A DNA stretch of 64,000 bases from Deinococcus sp. HSC-46F16 (GTDB lineage Bacteria; Deinococcota; Deinococci; Deinococcales; Deinococcaceae), in assembly GCF_024171495.1 (NCBI RefSeq), contig NZ_JALJZW010000001.1, positions 124,001 to 188,000 on the forward strand, read 5' to 3'. The notes under the pieces are model-generated. The model was not told the origin of the DNA. It made no database searches and saw only the letters and a program-made list of their open reading frames with translations. The translations under genes were made by a program, and so were the position numbers. Shown here one piece after another: positions 48,425 through 62,069 of this stretch. Position 1 is the first letter of the stretch, and the number at the start of each line of letters is the position of its first letter.

Positions 48425-48451
48425 GCGCCCCCACCACGCGGGCGGGGGCAC
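48425..48451 (-). terminator. Hairpin after the C40 peptidase gene
   Basis: GTGCCCCC and GGGGGCGC pair (one mismatch) on the minus strand, followed by TGCGTTTTG. Confidence 0.5.
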
Positions 48452-48478
48452 TCGGTCAATGAAAGGGGTCCGGGAGGC

Positions 48479-49099
48479 TTAGCTCAGAACGCGGCGGGCA
48501 CCGATGTAACGCTGCGCCCAGTAGGGGTTGCCGAACAGCGGCTCGATGACGGTGCGGCCCTGGTAGCTGTTGGCGTTGGCCATCAGGCCGTCGCCGACGT
48601 AGATGCCGACGTGGCTGGCGACCTTGCCGGTGGTGTTGAAGAACACCAGGTCGCCGGGCATCAGGTTGCGGCTGCTCACCGCGTAACCCGTGCGCCACTG
48701 CGCGGCCGCCGTGCGCGGCAGGTTGATGCCGAGCTGCTTGAACACCAGCGAGGTGTAGCCCGAGCAGTCCACCCCCCGGCCACCCGTGCCGCCCAGCGCG
48801 TAGCGAATGCCCAGGAAGCGCGAGGCGGTGGCCCGCACGTAGGCGCCGCCACGGGGCGCGGCCGGGGCCACCGTGCGGGCGGTGGTGGCGGGTGCCGCCA
48901 CATTGCCCAGGTTCAGCTGCTGCCCGATCTCGATGGTGGTGGACCGCAGGCCGTTCAGGCGCATGATCTGCGCGGGTTCCATCCGGTACACGCTGGCGAT
49001 CTTGGAGAGCGTGTCTCCAGCCTTGACGGTGTAGGTGACGGCGAGGGCGGGCGCACTGCCCAAGGCGGCGGCAATCAGGAGGGTTCGGAGCGCTTTCAT
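48479..49099 (-). CDS. LysM plus NlpC/P60 (C40) cell-wall peptidase
   Basis: 206 residues. Signal peptide about 1-20; one LysM repeat ([29 protein letters not shown], about 23-65) for peptidoglycan binding; NlpC/P60 domain from about 90 with catalytic Cys in [11 protein letters not shown], His in ASHVGIYVG and the N/H third residue in NANSYQGR. Cleaves peptide stems (D-Glu to diamino acid) by family. A TAAACT box lies 11 nt before the ATG and there is no Shine-Dalgarno. Divergent from 49455 across an AT-rich spacer. Confidence 0.92.
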   Translation of the reverse strand: MKALRTLLIAAALGSAPALAVTYTVKAGDTLSKIASVYRMEPAQIMRLNGLRSTTIEIGQQLNLGNVAAPATTARTVAPAAPRGGAYVRATASRFLGIRYALGGTGGRGVDCSGYTSLVFKQLGINLPRTAAAQWRTGYAVSSRNLMPGDLVFFNTTGKVASHVGIYVGDGLMANANSYQGRTVIEPLFGNPYWAQRYIGARRVLS

Positions 49100-49454
49100 C
49101 GACAGGGCAGAGTTTACCGGGCCTTTATTCTTTTTTCCTTAATCCTCAGCCGAAACCGAGTTTTTTATGCGCCTATGCGGCCTTTATACGGCCACATTCC
49201 CGATGAAATGAGGAAAAAGGCCCGATCAGATTCAAGTTTCTCAGATTCTGACTCATTTCTTTAAATCGAGGGCTTTTGACGGTAAATACGGTGTTTCCAG
49301 GCAGTACCTGCTGGGTGGCATATCTCATTTTTCTCATCAAATGGGCTGGGCCTCCAGTTCTCCCTCTCTTTCCCTGCAGGGTTCCGCCGATCCCCGTTGG
49401 GGCGCCTATACTTCCCTGCACAGCAGGCCGGAGGCCGCTCCGGCTGGAGGACCG
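49100..49454. other. AT-rich divergent intergenic region
   Basis: 355 nt without a convincing gene. Positions about 49126-49340 are strikingly AT-rich for this genome. Features seen: inverted repeat GAAATGAG (49205-49212)/CTCATTTC (49252-49259); near-direct repeats CCTATGCGGCC and CTTTATACGGCC around 49177-49200; AGATTC twice at about 49228-49247; and TATACT (49407-49412) as the -10 of the plus-strand gene. It probably holds regulatory sites for the divergent genes; no known motif identified. Confidence 0.5.
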
Positions 49455-49847
49455 ATGAAGGAACCCATGACGACCGAACAGCTCTTGCAAGGTCTCAAGC
49501 ACTACCGCCGCATCGCCCGGCAGGACATGCTGCGGGCGCCGGAAACGCCGCATCCGGACGCCTTTTTGCAGCACGCCGAGAGCCGCCGGGCGCTGTATGT
49601 CGACCTCGGGCAGTACGCCGAGACGCACGCCAGCGACGAGGTGATCGAGTACGCGCTCTCGCTGTACCGCGCCCTGCCCTTCGTGACGGGCACGCCCGAG
49701 CACGAGCACGCCGAGATCAAGGGCCGCGAGAATGCGCTGGAGAACTTCTTCCTGCTCGTCGGGCTGGACCCCAAGACCCGGCGCGAGGCCCGCAGCCACC
49801 GCCCCAAGCTGGGCGCGGCCCCGGCGGGCGCTCCGGCGCAGGGCTAA
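49455..49847 (+). CDS. Unrecognised small protein, probably cytoplasmic
   Basis: 130 residues, mostly helical (KHYRRIARQDMLRAPETPHPDAFLQHAESRRALYVDLGQYAE... ENALENFFLLVGLDPKTRREARSHRPKLG). No family recognised. GGAGG lies 5 nt before the ATG at 49455; a second ATG at 49467 (AAGGAA before it) is a valid alternative. TATACT at 49407-49412 gives a leader of about 36 nt. Confidence 0.75.
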   Translation: MKEPMTTEQLLQGLKHYRRIARQDMLRAPETPHPDAFLQHAESRRALYVDLGQYAETHASDEVIEYALSLYRALPFVTGTPEHEHAEIKGRENALENFFLLVGLDPKTRREARSHRPKLGAAPAGAPAQG

Positions 49848-49886
49848 CCCCTCCTGCCGGGCAGCCCTCTTTGTAGACTTCCCCTC

Positions 49887-50144
49887 ATGCCCAACCCCGA
49901 ATTCGTCGGACTCGTGAGCACCCTTCAGGCCACCGCCGAGGCCGCGCTCGGCGACCTGAACGCCGCGACCGCCAGCGCCGCCCGCGACGGCCTCTTGACC
50001 GAAGACCGTGCCCGCCAGACTGCCGAGCGCTCCCTCCGGCTGCTCACCATGCTGGCCGAGAAGACGCGCGGCAACCTCGACTTCACGGAGGCCGAGCTGC
50101 TCACGGACGCGATCGGCAGCCTGCGGGCACGGCTGGGCAACTAG
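49887..50144 (+). CDS. DUF1844 domain protein
   Basis: 85 residues: FVGLVSTLQATAEAALGDLN, then LLTEDRARQTAERSLRLLTMLAEKTRGNLDFTEAELLTDAIGSLRARLG; the 'mL.eKT.GNL...E..LL...L..LR' pattern is the DUF1844 signature. Function unknown. TAGACT ends 7 nt before the ATG (leaderless). dtd starts 2 nt after its stop. Confidence 0.85.
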   Translation: MPNPEFVGLVSTLQATAEAALGDLNAATASAARDGLLTEDRARQTAERSLRLLTMLAEKTRGNLDFTEAELLTDAIGSLRARLGN

Positions 50145-50145
50145 C

Positions 50146-50592
50146 GTGCGGGCCATCTTGCAGCGCGTGACCCGCGCGACCTGCACGGTCGACGGCCGGG
50201 TCACGGGTCAGACCGGTCCCGGCCTCCTCGTGCTGTTGGGCGTCGCGCCGGAGGACACCCCGGAAACCGCACAGGCCCTCGCCGCCAAGATCGCCAAAAT
50301 GCGCCTGTTCGCGGACGAGGCGGGAAAGATGAACCGCAGCGTCCTGGACATCGGCGGCGGGGTCCTGAGCGTCAGCCAGTTCACCCTCTTCGCGGACACG
50401 CGGCGGGGCAACCGGCCGGGGTTCTCCAGTGCCGCGCCGCCCGAGCAGGCCCGTGCGCTGTATGCCGACTTCAATGCGGCGCTGCGGGCCTGCGGCCTGC
50501 CGGTGGGGGAGGGGGTCTTCGGGGCGCATATGAGTCTCGACCTGACCAACGACGGCCCGGTCACGCTGGTGCTGGACACGGCGCAGCCCTGA
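50146..50592 (+). CDS. dtd: D-aminoacyl-tRNA deacylase
   Basis: 148 residues. Starts GTG RAILQRVTRATCTVDG and has LLVLLGVAPEDT, the active-site stretch LSVSQFTLFADTRRGNRPGFS and a C-terminal NDGPVTLVLD (the 'NxGP' cis-peptide motif here NDGP). Recycles D-aminoacyl-tRNAs. Two nucleotides after the DUF1844 stop, hence co-transcribed. Note: the GP element reads NDGPVT. Confidence 0.94.
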   Translation: MRAILQRVTRATCTVDGRVTGQTGPGLLVLLGVAPEDTPETAQALAAKIAKMRLFADEAGKMNRSVLDIGGGVLSVSQFTLFADTRRGNRPGFSSAAPPEQARALYADFNAALRACGLPVGEGVFGAHMSLDLTNDGPVTLVLDTAQP

Positions 50593-50635
50593 GGGTTCAT
50601 CCGGTTCCCCGTCCCCGGCGGCTATCCTGCCGGGC

Positions 50636-51763
50636 ATGACCCGCCGCCGCGTTCCAGTTCGTCCGGCCTGGCCGCTCCTCTGTGCCGCCGCGCTCCTCTT
50701 GGGAACGGCGGGGGCGGCGCACACCGTCGTGAAGGGCGACACGCTGTATTCCATCGCCCGCAAGTACGGCACGACCGTTGCGGAATTGCAGCGCCTGAAC
50801 GGGTTGGCAGACACCACCATCGAGATCGGGCAAGCCCTGCGCCTGCCGGGTGAGCCGCCGCTGCCGCCCCAAGTCCCCGCGACTCCCCCGGCTGCGACGC
50901 CTCCCCCCGCCACGCCCCCGGTTCCGGCCACACCGCCCCTGACCCGCGTGACCCGGCTGGAGGGCGTCTCCGTCTCGGCCCCGGCCACTGTGCGGATGGG
51001 CGACGCCTTCGTGCTGCGGCTCAGCGGGGCGCGGGCAGGCGAGGTCACGGTGCGCTTTCTCAGCGAGGTGGGCGAGAACGTCCGGCTGCCCGCCGAGCGC
51101 CTGACGCCGGTCGGCGCGGCGGGCGAGTACGTGGTGCCGGGGCGGGTGGTGCTGGGCAAGACCACCCCGGTGACCTATGAGGTCGCGCTGGGGGGCCAGG
51201 CCCTGCGCGGCAGCATCCCGGTGACAGGTCTGAACCAGACCGTGCAGTACCTCAACCTGCCCCGCGCCATCAGCCGCAAGCTCGAGGACCCCGGCCGCAA
51301 GGCGGAGGACGCCGCCGTCGAGCAGGCCTACGCCCGCCGCACGCCCCAGGTGTGGACGCGGCCCTTCGCTCCCGCCGTGAACGTGAAGGCCCAGAGCAGC
51401 GCCTTCGGGCAGCCGCGCACCTACGTGGCGGGCGGCCCGGTGCAGTACCACTACGGCACCGACTACCCCGCCCCCGTGGGCACGCCCGTGCTGGCGGTCA
51501 ACGACGGCACCGTCGTGATCGCCGGGACGTACCCGGTGCGCGGCGGCCTCGTCGTGATCGACCACGGGGCGGGCCTGACCAGCCTGTATTTCCACCAGAG
51601 CAAAGTCACGGCCAAGGTCGGGCAGAAGGTCACGCGCGGGCAGAAGATCGGGGAGGTCGGCTCCACCGGCCTGAGCGCCGGGCCGCACCTGCATCTGGAG
51701 ATGCGGGTGCGCGGCGAGGGCACGAATCCGGCGGGCTGGATGAACCGGCTGTGGCCCCGGTAG
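50636..51763 (+). CDS. LysM plus M23 (LytM-type) peptidoglycan hydrolase or activator
   Basis: 375 residues. Signal peptide about 1-27; LysM 29-70 (HTVVKGDTLYSIARKYGTTVAELQRLNGL); Pro/Ala/Thr linker 75-105; an Ig-like beta domain about 110-200; then M23 with zinc ligands in YHYGTDYPAP (H, D) and GPHLHLEMRV (HxH). Acts in the periplasm on cell wall, or activates amidases if degenerate; the ligands are intact. TATCCT ends 7 nt before the ATG (leaderless). Confidence 0.93.
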   Translation: MTRRRVPVRPAWPLLCAAALLLGTAGAAHTVVKGDTLYSIARKYGTTVAELQRLNGLADTTIEIGQALRLPGEPPLPPQVPATPPAATPPPATPPVPATPPLTRVTRLEGVSVSAPATVRMGDAFVLRLSGARAGEVTVRFLSEVGENVRLPAERLTPVGAAGEYVVPGRVVLGKTTPVTYEVALGGQALRGSIPVTGLNQTVQYLNLPRAISRKLEDPGRKAEDAAVEQAYARRTPQVWTRPFAPAVNVKAQSSAFGQPRTYVAGGPVQYHYGTDYPAPVGTPVLAVNDGTVVIAGTYPVRGGLVVIDHGAGLTSLYFHQSKVTAKVGQKVTRGQKIGEVGSTGLSAGPHLHLEMRVRGEGTNPAGWMNRLWPR

Positions 51764-51786
51764 CGCCGGGCTGCTACCTTCCCTCC

Positions 51787-52197
<411 letters not shown>

Positions 52198-52239
52198 GTC
52201 CGTGGCCCTGAGTGGCCCGAGCCTCCTCCAGACACGCCC

Positions 52240-52881
52240 ATGCCCGACGCCTCCCACTTCCTCCAGCACCCGGACCCCCTGACCCGCGAGGTCGCGCGGG
52301 GGTACGCGTCGGGCGCCTTCTTGATGGACAACGGCGACGGGGTCCAGTGGTACGCGGTGGAAACACGGGCGCTGGTGCCGCTGACGGGGGCGGAGGGGCT
52401 ACATGTGGCACGGCGGCTGCGGCGGGAGCTGGGGCGCTTCGAGGTGCGGGTGGACACGGCCTTCGCGCAGGTCGTGGAGGGCTGCCGGGGCCGCCTGCCG
52501 GGGTCCCCCGAGCGCGACGGCGAGTGGATCAGCCTGCCCCTGGCCGAGCTGTACGCGCACCTGCACCGGACTGGACTGGCCCACTCCTTTGAGGTCTGGC
52601 GGGAGGGCGAACTCGCGGGCGGGGTGCTGGGGCTCGCGCTGGGCGGGGCCTTTATCGCGGAGAGCAAATTCCACCGCGTCCGGGACGCGAGCAAGGTCGC
52701 CCTGGTGCGGCTGGCCGGGCACCTGCACGCGCGGGGCTTCACCCTGCTGGACGCGCAGATTCAGAACCCCCACATCGCCCGGCTGGGGGTCTACGAGGTG
52801 GGCGGCGACGAGTACGCCCGGCGGCTGCACTCGGCACTGGCGCTGGACGTGGACCTGCACGGCCCGCCGATCACGCCCTAG
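52240..52881 (+). CDS. aat: Leucyl/phenylalanyl-tRNA--protein transferase
   Basis: 213 residues: GYASGAFLMDN, a WYAVETRALVPL, HLHRTGLAHSFEVWREGELAGGVLGLALGGAFIAESKFHRVRDASKVALVRLAGHLHARGFTLLDAQIQNPHIARLGVYEV. The core AESKF...DASK and DAQIQNPH match Aat, which adds Leu/Phe to N-terminal Lys/Arg for N-degron proteolysis. Several usual aromatic positions in the N-terminal part differ (FLMDN for 'FPMG'). Confidence 0.88.
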   Translation: MPDASHFLQHPDPLTREVARGYASGAFLMDNGDGVQWYAVETRALVPLTGAEGLHVARRLRRELGRFEVRVDTAFAQVVEGCRGRLPGSPERDGEWISLPLAELYAHLHRTGLAHSFEVWREGELAGGVLGLALGGAFIAESKFHRVRDASKVALVRLAGHLHARGFTLLDAQIQNPHIARLGVYEVGGDEYARRLHSALALDVDLHGPPITP

Positions 52882-52924
52882 CCAGCCCCCGCCTTCCGGC
52901 GGAAGAGGACACTTACGCTGGGGC

Positions 52925-54553
<1,629 letters not shown>

Positions 54554-54622
54554 GGGAGCGCGGGGGCGTGGACGCCGAATCCCGCACACCTCCCGGCCCC
54601 GCCCCCGCGCTAGCCTGACCGC

Positions 54623-55681
<1,059 letters not shown>

Positions 55682-55684
55682 CGG

Positions 55685-55777
55685 ATGGGATTCGGGCTGC
55701 CCTTTTCAGTGGCCCTGACCGTCGTGCTGGTCTGCGGGGTGGTCTTTCTGGACTGGGGGCTGCTGTGGTCCCCTTGA
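55685..55777 (+). CDS. Possible 30-residue single-helix peptide
   Basis: Starts 3 nt after the propeller gene's stop: MGFGLPFSVALTVVLVCGVVFLDWGLL followed by three more residues. It is one hydrophobic helix. No Shine-Dalgarno is evident and no conservation can be checked; it might be chance in GC-rich DNA. Confidence 0.3.
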   Translation: MGFGLPFSVALTVVLVCGVVFLDWGLLWSP

Positions 55778-55869
55778 GGGCAGAGTCATGGAGGAGCCCC
55801 GGCTGCCGGGTCGCCGCTTGAGCTAAGGAGGCCGCGCACCGAAGCTGTCTTCCGAACTAGCATGCCCCC

Positions 55870-57036
55870 ATGCCCGACGTCCCCTCCCGGCCCCCCCACC
55901 TGCCCCTCAACCGCCAGCGCCTGATCGCCCCCGGCCCGGTGGAGGTCGAGCCGCGCGTGCTGCTGGAACTCGCCCGCCCGCAGCCGCACCACCGCTCGCC
56001 GGAGGGGATCGCGGCCTTGGCAGAAGCGCGGGCCAAGCTCACGGCCCTGCTGGGCGACCCCTACGACGCGGTGATCACCACCAGCAGCGGCACCGGGGCC
56101 TTCGAGGGCGCTCTGGTCAGCCTGACCCCGGAGGGCGCGAGGGTCGTCAACGCGCAGGCGGGCAAGTTCAGCGAACGCTGGGGCGAGATGGCGCAGAGGC
56201 TGGGCTACGACACCACGTTGGTCTCGAAGCCCTGGGGCGACCTGCTGGACCCGGAGGAGGTGGCCGAGGCCAGTGCGGACGCCCACACCCTCCTCGTCAC
56301 CCACAGTGAAACGAGCACCGGGGCGCTGCACGACCTCGCGGCGATCACGCGGGCGGCCAAGGCGAAGAATCCCGACCTGATTGTGATTGCCGACTGCATC
56401 ACCTCCTACGGGGTGGCCGAGCTTAGGCCCGCCGAGTGGGGGGTGGACGCCATCGTCAGCGGCAGCCAGAAGGGGACCGCGACCCCGCCCGGCCTGGGCT
56501 TCGTGCTGTTCAGCCCCGAGGTGCAGGAGCGGATGGTGGGGGCCACCGGGCGCGGCTTTTACCTCGACTTGACCCGCGAGCTGCGCGGGCAGAAGGAGGG
56601 CAACACTCCCCAGACGCCTGCCATCAACCTGATCTTTGCGCTGTCGCTCGCGCTCGACCGCTTGCTGGCCGTTCCGCGTGAGGTGCTGTGGGCCGAGAAA
56701 CGGCGCCAGGCCGACGCGCTGAACGCCGCCGGGGAGGCGCTGGGTGCCCCGGCCTGGGCCGCCCGCACCTCGCCCGCCGTCGCGGTGCTGCGGCCGCCCG
56801 CGCCCCTGACCGGCCGTCAGGTCGCCGCCCGCCTCGCGGAGATGGGCCAGCGGGCGCTTCCCGGTCAGGCTCCGCACGAGGACACGGTCTTCCGCGTCTC
56901 CACCCTGGGCTACGCCGACCGCTACGACGCCCTGGGCATCGCGGGCATTCTGGAAGACTGCTTTGCCAGCCTCGGGGTGCCCTTTGAGCGCGGCGCGGCG
57001 GTGTCGGCGGCGTGGCGGGCGCTGGCCGAGGGGTAG
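55870..57036 (+). CDS. Class V aminotransferase (alanine-glyoxylate/serine-pyruvate type, possible SerC role)
   Basis: 388 residues. [74 protein letters not shown] (PLP lysine K201). Located just beyond serA and the propeller gene; some bacteria use such an enzyme as phosphoserine aminotransferase, and no serC is in the window, so this role is plausible but not proven. TAGCAT ends 6 nt before the ATG (leaderless). Confidence 0.9.
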   Translation: MPDVPSRPPHLPLNRQRLIAPGPVEVEPRVLLELARPQPHHRSPEGIAALAEARAKLTALLGDPYDAVITTSSGTGAFEGALVSLTPEGARVVNAQAGKFSERWGEMAQRLGYDTTLVSKPWGDLLDPEEVAEASADAHTLLVTHSETSTGALHDLAAITRAAKAKNPDLIVIADCITSYGVAELRPAEWGVDAIVSGSQKGTATPPGLGFVLFSPEVQERMVGATGRGFYLDLTRELRGQKEGNTPQTPAINLIFALSLALDRLLAVPREVLWAEKRRQADALNAAGEALGAPAWAARTSPAVAVLRPPAPLTGRQVAARLAEMGQRALPGQAPHEDTVFRVSTLGYADRYDALGIAGILEDCFASLGVPFERGAAVSAAWRALAEG

Positions 57037-57049
57037 GGAAGCCGTCAAA

Positions 57050-57090
57050 AACCCCTCTCCCTGGGGGAGAGGGGCAGGGGGTGAGGGGTT
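57050..57090. repeat. Nested palindromic (REP-like) element
   Basis: CCCCTCTCCC (57052-57061) pairs with GGGGAGAGGGG (57064-57074), and AACCCCTC (57050-57057) can alternatively pair with GAGGGGTT (57083-57090). Elements of this CTCTCCC-GGGAGAG kind recur in many bacterial genomes. It may act as a terminator between convergent genes. Confidence 0.65.
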
Positions 57091-57092
57091 CC

Positions 57093-57728
<636 letters not shown>

Positions 57729-57855
57729 GACTCAGCTTACCTTTCCTGACGCTGGATGGAAGCCCCCGTCAGGCTGACGCGCCGCTGACGGGCCATGTGA
57801 GCAAGATGGGCAGAACTTCATGCCGCTCAGAAAAGACCGTGCTAGCGTGCGCCCC

Positions 57856-58353
57856 ATGAAGATCAACGCCAAGGCGCTCGCTCCCGTGGCCCTCGTGGCC
57901 GCGTTCGGCCTGGGGACCCTCGCCCCGCACGCGCAGACCACCCCCCAGAAGGTCGGCTTCGTGGACGTTCAGAGCATCATGAACGCCCAGCCGGTTGGCA
58001 AGGAGCTCACCGAGCTGCGTCAGAAGGCGGAAACCGAACTCAGCGGGCTGGAAAAGCAGATTCGGGACATTGACGCCAAGGGCGCTCAGGCTTCGGCCAC
58101 CGAGAAGGACAAGCGCACCCAGCTCGTGGGCACCCTTCAGGCCCGCGCCAAGGCTTACGACACCCAGATTCAGGGCATGCAGGCCCGCGTGACGGCCGCC
58201 GAAAAGGCCGCCGACACCGCGATCAGCACCGTCGCCAAGCAAAACGGCTACTCCATCGTGATGGACCGCCGCGTGGCGGCCACCAGCGGCCTCGTGGTCT
58301 TTGCCGAGAACGGCACCGACCTCACCGACGCCGCCGTCAAGGCCCTGAAGTAA
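57856..58353 (+). CDS. OmpH/Skp family periplasmic chaperone, copy 1
   Basis: 165 residues: signal [26 protein letters not shown], then [42 protein letters not shown] (coiled coil to about 130) and ending in [19 protein letters not shown], the OmpH end. Skp chaperones carry outer-membrane proteins. TAGCGT ends 7 nt before the ATG. Confidence 0.9.
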   Translation: MKINAKALAPVALVAAFGLGTLAPHAQTTPQKVGFVDVQSIMNAQPVGKELTELRQKAETELSGLEKQIRDIDAKGAQASATEKDKRTQLVGTLQARAKAYDTQIQGMQARVTAAEKAADTAISTVAKQNGYSIVMDRRVAATSGLVVFAENGTDLTDAAVKALK

Positions 58354-58381
58354 GCGCGGCCCCGCCCCCGCGCAGGCTGAC

Positions 58382-58403
58382 GGCCCCCGCACCGGCGGGG
58401 GTC
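58382..58403 (+). terminator. Hairpin between the two OmpH/Skp genes
   Basis: GGCCCCCGC and GGCGGGGGTC pair (one G-U) around ACC; T-tract weak, so partial read-through into the second gene is likely. Confidence 0.45.
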
Positions 58404-58479
58404 TCGCCTTGAAGCCGCTGTTCCGGAAGCGCCACTCCCGAAGCGTCCCCGAAAGTCCACCTCCCGAAAGGAAGTGCCC

Positions 58480-58956
58480 ATGCGTTATGCCCTGCTCCTC
58501 CTCCCGCTGGCCCTGCTCAGCACCGTGCCCCAGGCCCAGAAGTCCCGCTCGCGCGTCGGCTTCGTGAACGTGCAGCAGGCGGTCGCCGCGATGCCGAACT
58601 CGGCGGGCTACCTCAGCCTGCAAAAACGGGTGGACGCCGACCTCAAGGCCAAGCAGTCCAGCCTCCAGAAGCTGGCCACCCAGGCCCAGAAGACCCGCAA
58701 GGCCGCCGACGTGCAGGCCTACCAAAAAGCGCAGCAGGGCCTCGCCAGCGCCCAGAAGAACTACAACACCCGGCTCGCCAAGGAGTTCAAGCCCCTCCAG
58801 ACCCGCCTGAACTCGGTCGTGGCCTCGGTGGCGCGGGGCAGCGGCTTCACGGTCGTCCTCGACCGCCGCGTCGCCGCGCAGTCGGGCGTGGTGGTCTATG
58901 CCAACACGTCGGCCACCGACCTCACCCCGGCCGTCGTCAAGGCGCTCAAGAAGTAA
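58480..58956 (+). CDS. OmpH/Skp family periplasmic chaperone, copy 2
   Basis: 158 residues; signal [68 protein letters not shown]..., [34 protein letters not shown]. Same ending pattern as copy 1 (DRRVAA.SG.VV...TDLT.A.VKALK), so a tandem duplication. ATG at 58480 with AAAGGAAG before it. Confidence 0.9.
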   Translation: MRYALLLLPLALLSTVPQAQKSRSRVGFVNVQQAVAAMPNSAGYLSLQKRVDADLKAKQSSLQKLATQAQKTRKAADVQAYQKAQQGLASAQKNYNTRLAKEFKPLQTRLNSVVASVARGSGFTVVLDRRVAAQSGVVVYANTSATDLTPAVVKALKK

Positions 58957-59025
58957 ACGCGGCTCAGCGGGGCGGCTTTCTTCCTTCGGGGAGGGGCCGC
59001 CCCGCTCGCTGTTAGCCTGCCTGCC

Positions 59026-59439
59026 ATGCCTGACTCCGACGACCAGACCCGCGCCCGCGCCCAGATTTTCGGGGCACAGGAGGAGCGCATCCTCGCGCGG
59101 CTCGCCCGCCTCAACCCCGACCTGATGGCGTATATCCGCGACTTCGCTTATGACACGGTCTACGAGCGCCCCGGCCTCGACCTGAAGACCAAGGAGCTGA
59201 TCGCCTGTGCCCTGCTGGCCTCGCTGGGCAGCCCCCCGGAACTGAAGACGCACCTGCGGGGAGCGCTGCGGGCGGGCGCGACCGAGGCCGAGGTGCGCGA
59301 GGCGCTGCTCTTTTGCGTGCCGTACCTGGGATTTCCGCGCGTGGTGGCGGCCTTTACGCAACTCGAAGGGCTGCTGGAATCGGCCGCGAAAAGCCCCCCG
59401 TCCGTCAGGGACGAGGGGCCGCAGGGAGGCGGGGGTTAG
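59026..59439 (+). CDS. Carboxymuconolactone decarboxylase family protein
   Basis: 137 residues. [69 protein letters not shown] is the CMD helical core; the CxxC redox pair of AhpD-type members is missing, so it is the decarboxylase-like, non-redox type. Starts behind TAGCCT with a 7-nt gap. Its stop shares TTAG with the convergent gene. Confidence 0.88.
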   Translation: MPDSDDQTRARAQIFGAQEERILARLARLNPDLMAYIRDFAYDTVYERPGLDLKTKELIACALLASLGSPPELKTHLRGALRAGATEAEVREALLFCVPYLGFPRVVAAFTQLEGLLESAAKSPPSVRDEGPQGGGG

Positions 59440-60110
59440 AAGCCGGTCTTGAGGCCGATGCGGGCCTTGAACACGGTGCCGGGCTGGCGGTAGATGCCCT
59501 CGGCGGCCCCGGCGTCGTTGCTCGCGCCGCTCACGGTGACCGCGCCGCCGAAGAACTGGTCGATGCCGAGGTCGCCCACGATGCTGAGGTTCGACCCGAT
59601 CGCGTAGCTCGCCATCAGGCCCGCGCCGATGCCGAAGTTGCTGCTGGCGTAGTTGGTGCTCTCGTTCACGTCGGGAGACGTGATCGTGCCGCGGAACAGG
59701 CCGTAGCGCCCGCCCGCGTACACCAGGCTGTTCACGCCGGGGGCGACCTGCCCGAGGGCGTAGGTGCCGTCGAGGCTGAACACGGTCGCGCTGCCCGTCT
59801 CGGTCAGGCCGAAGTCGCGCTTGAGGTCGCCGAGGGTGCCGAGGCCCCCGAACGAGTAGTTGTCGTCGAGGCGGTCCGACTGCGCGAAGGCCACCCCGGC
59901 CTTCACGCCGAAAGGCCCGGCCACATTGGGCACGTGCAGGAACACCTCGCCGCTCAGGCCGCCCGCGTAGCCGCCGGTCAGGCCGAGTTCCACGCCGCTC
60001 AGGCCCGTGCTGATGGGCGTGGCGGGAATCGCGTTCACAGGGGTCGTGGTGGTCTGGGCACCCGCCGTGGCGAGGGCGGCAGCAGCAGTCAGGGCAAGAA
60101 GCTTTTTCAT
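59436..60110 (-). CDS. Small outer-membrane-barrel-like secreted protein
   Basis: 224 residues: signal [19 protein letters not shown], then alternating strands ([70 protein letters not shown]) and a terminal [11 protein letters not shown]. An eight-stranded barrel is plausible, family not recognised. I use ATG at 60110 (MKK signal start); a frame 7 codons longer has no signal. Four-base overlap with the convergent CMD gene. Confidence 0.75.
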   Translation of the reverse strand: MKKLLALTAAAALATAGAQTTTTPVNAIPATPISTGLSGVELGLTGGYAGGLSGEVFLHVPNVAGPFGVKAGVAFAQSDRLDDNYSFGGLGTLGDLKRDFGLTETGSATVFSLDGTYALGQVAPGVNSLVYAGGRYGLFRGTITSPDVNESTNYASSNFGIGAGLMASYAIGSNLSIVGDLGIDQFFGGAVTVSGASNDAGAAEGIYRQPGTVFKARIGLKTGF

Positions 60111-60227
60111 GTCTTTTGTAGCCTCGGCCACCAGAATGAGTTCTGAGCCTCATGAGTTTGACGGGGGCTTTATGAATAGGAGATGGGTCGTCGGGCCTGG
60201 GCCGGATGCCGCGTCCCTGTGAGGGCC

Positions 60228-60236
60228 TGCTAAACT
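60228..60236 (+). promoter_or_regulatory. Extended -10 promoter of etfBA
   Basis: TGCTAAACT at 60228-60236 (TGn extended -10). It would give a leader of about 112 nt before the etfB ATG. Confidence 0.55.
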
Positions 60237-60355
60237 TGCACCGAGTTCAAGGAGCGGGGAAGGTCCCCTGGGTCCGTCTGCCCTGGACAGCGAACGGCAA
60301 ACTGTAGCGACGAGGGGGAGGGCGTAGCCCCACCCCGCTTTATTCTGGAGGCCAT

Positions 60356-61113
<758 letters not shown>

Positions 61114-61117
<4 letters not shown>

Positions 61118-62064
61118 TCCTGATCGTCGCTGAACACGCGGGCGGCCAGCTCGCCAAGGCCACCCTCGAAATGGTCACTGCCGCTCGGGAATCCGGGCGT
61201 GAAGGTCCTGTCACTCTCCTCGTCCTGGGCCAGGGCATCGCCGACGTGGCGAACGCCGCCGCCGCCGTCGCCGATCAGGTGCTCGTGGCCGACCTGCCTG
61301 CGCTGGCGCAGTACAACGCCGAGCTGTGGGCCGCCGCGACCGCCCAGATCGCCCAGGAGGGCGAGGCGCATACGGTCATCATCGGCGGCAGCCGCTCGGG
61401 CCGCGAGTTCGCGCCGCGCGTGGCCGTGCGGCTGGATGCTCCCTACCTCGAAGACGCGATCAGCCTGAAGGCGAACGGCGCGGCCCTGCAAGCGCAGCGC
61501 TACACCTACCTCGCCCGCGTGACCGAGACGGTAGAGGCCGAGGCCCCGGTGATCGTGGTGACGGTCAAGCCCGGCTCGTTCGCCCCCGCGCAGGCCGCTG
61601 GGGCGGCAGGCGAGCAGTACGACGTGGAACTGGACCTCCCGGCTCCCCGCGTGGAGGTCACGGGCAAGAGCGTGGAGAAGTCCAGCCGCGTGGCCCTGAC
61701 CGAAGCCGACGTGATCGTGACGGGCGGGCGCGGGGTGGGCAGCCCCGAGAACTTCTCGGCCTACGTGGAAGGCCTCGCCGACCGCATCGGGGCGGGCGTG
61801 GGCGCGACCCGCGCGGTCGTGGACGCGGGCTGGCGGCCCTACGCCGAGCAGGTCGGCCAGACGGGCAAGACCGTGCAGCCCAAGGCCTACGTCGCGCTGG
61901 GCGTGAGTGGCGCGGTGCAGCACCTCTCGGGCATGGGCAAGAGCAAGTACATCGTGGCGATCAACAAGGACGCCGAGGCCCCCATCTTCAAGGTGGCCGA
62001 CTACGGCATCGTGGGCGACGTGAACCAGATCGTGCCCGCCCTGATCGAGGCGGCCCGCAAGTAA
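61114..62064 (+). CDS. etfA: Electron transfer flavoprotein alpha subunit
   Basis: 316 residues. FAD-binding C-terminal domain with [83 protein letters not shown] heterodimer with EtfB passes electrons from acyl-CoA dehydrogenases to the quinone pool. ATG at 61114 overlaps the etfB stop. Confidence 0.96.
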
Positions 62065-62069
62065 ACGCT

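Noticed and set aside
49276..49458. About 60-codon frame in the AT-rich spacer
   Set aside because: Starts with TTG without a Shine-Dalgarno, runs into the ribosome-binding site of the next gene, and has no recognisable feature.
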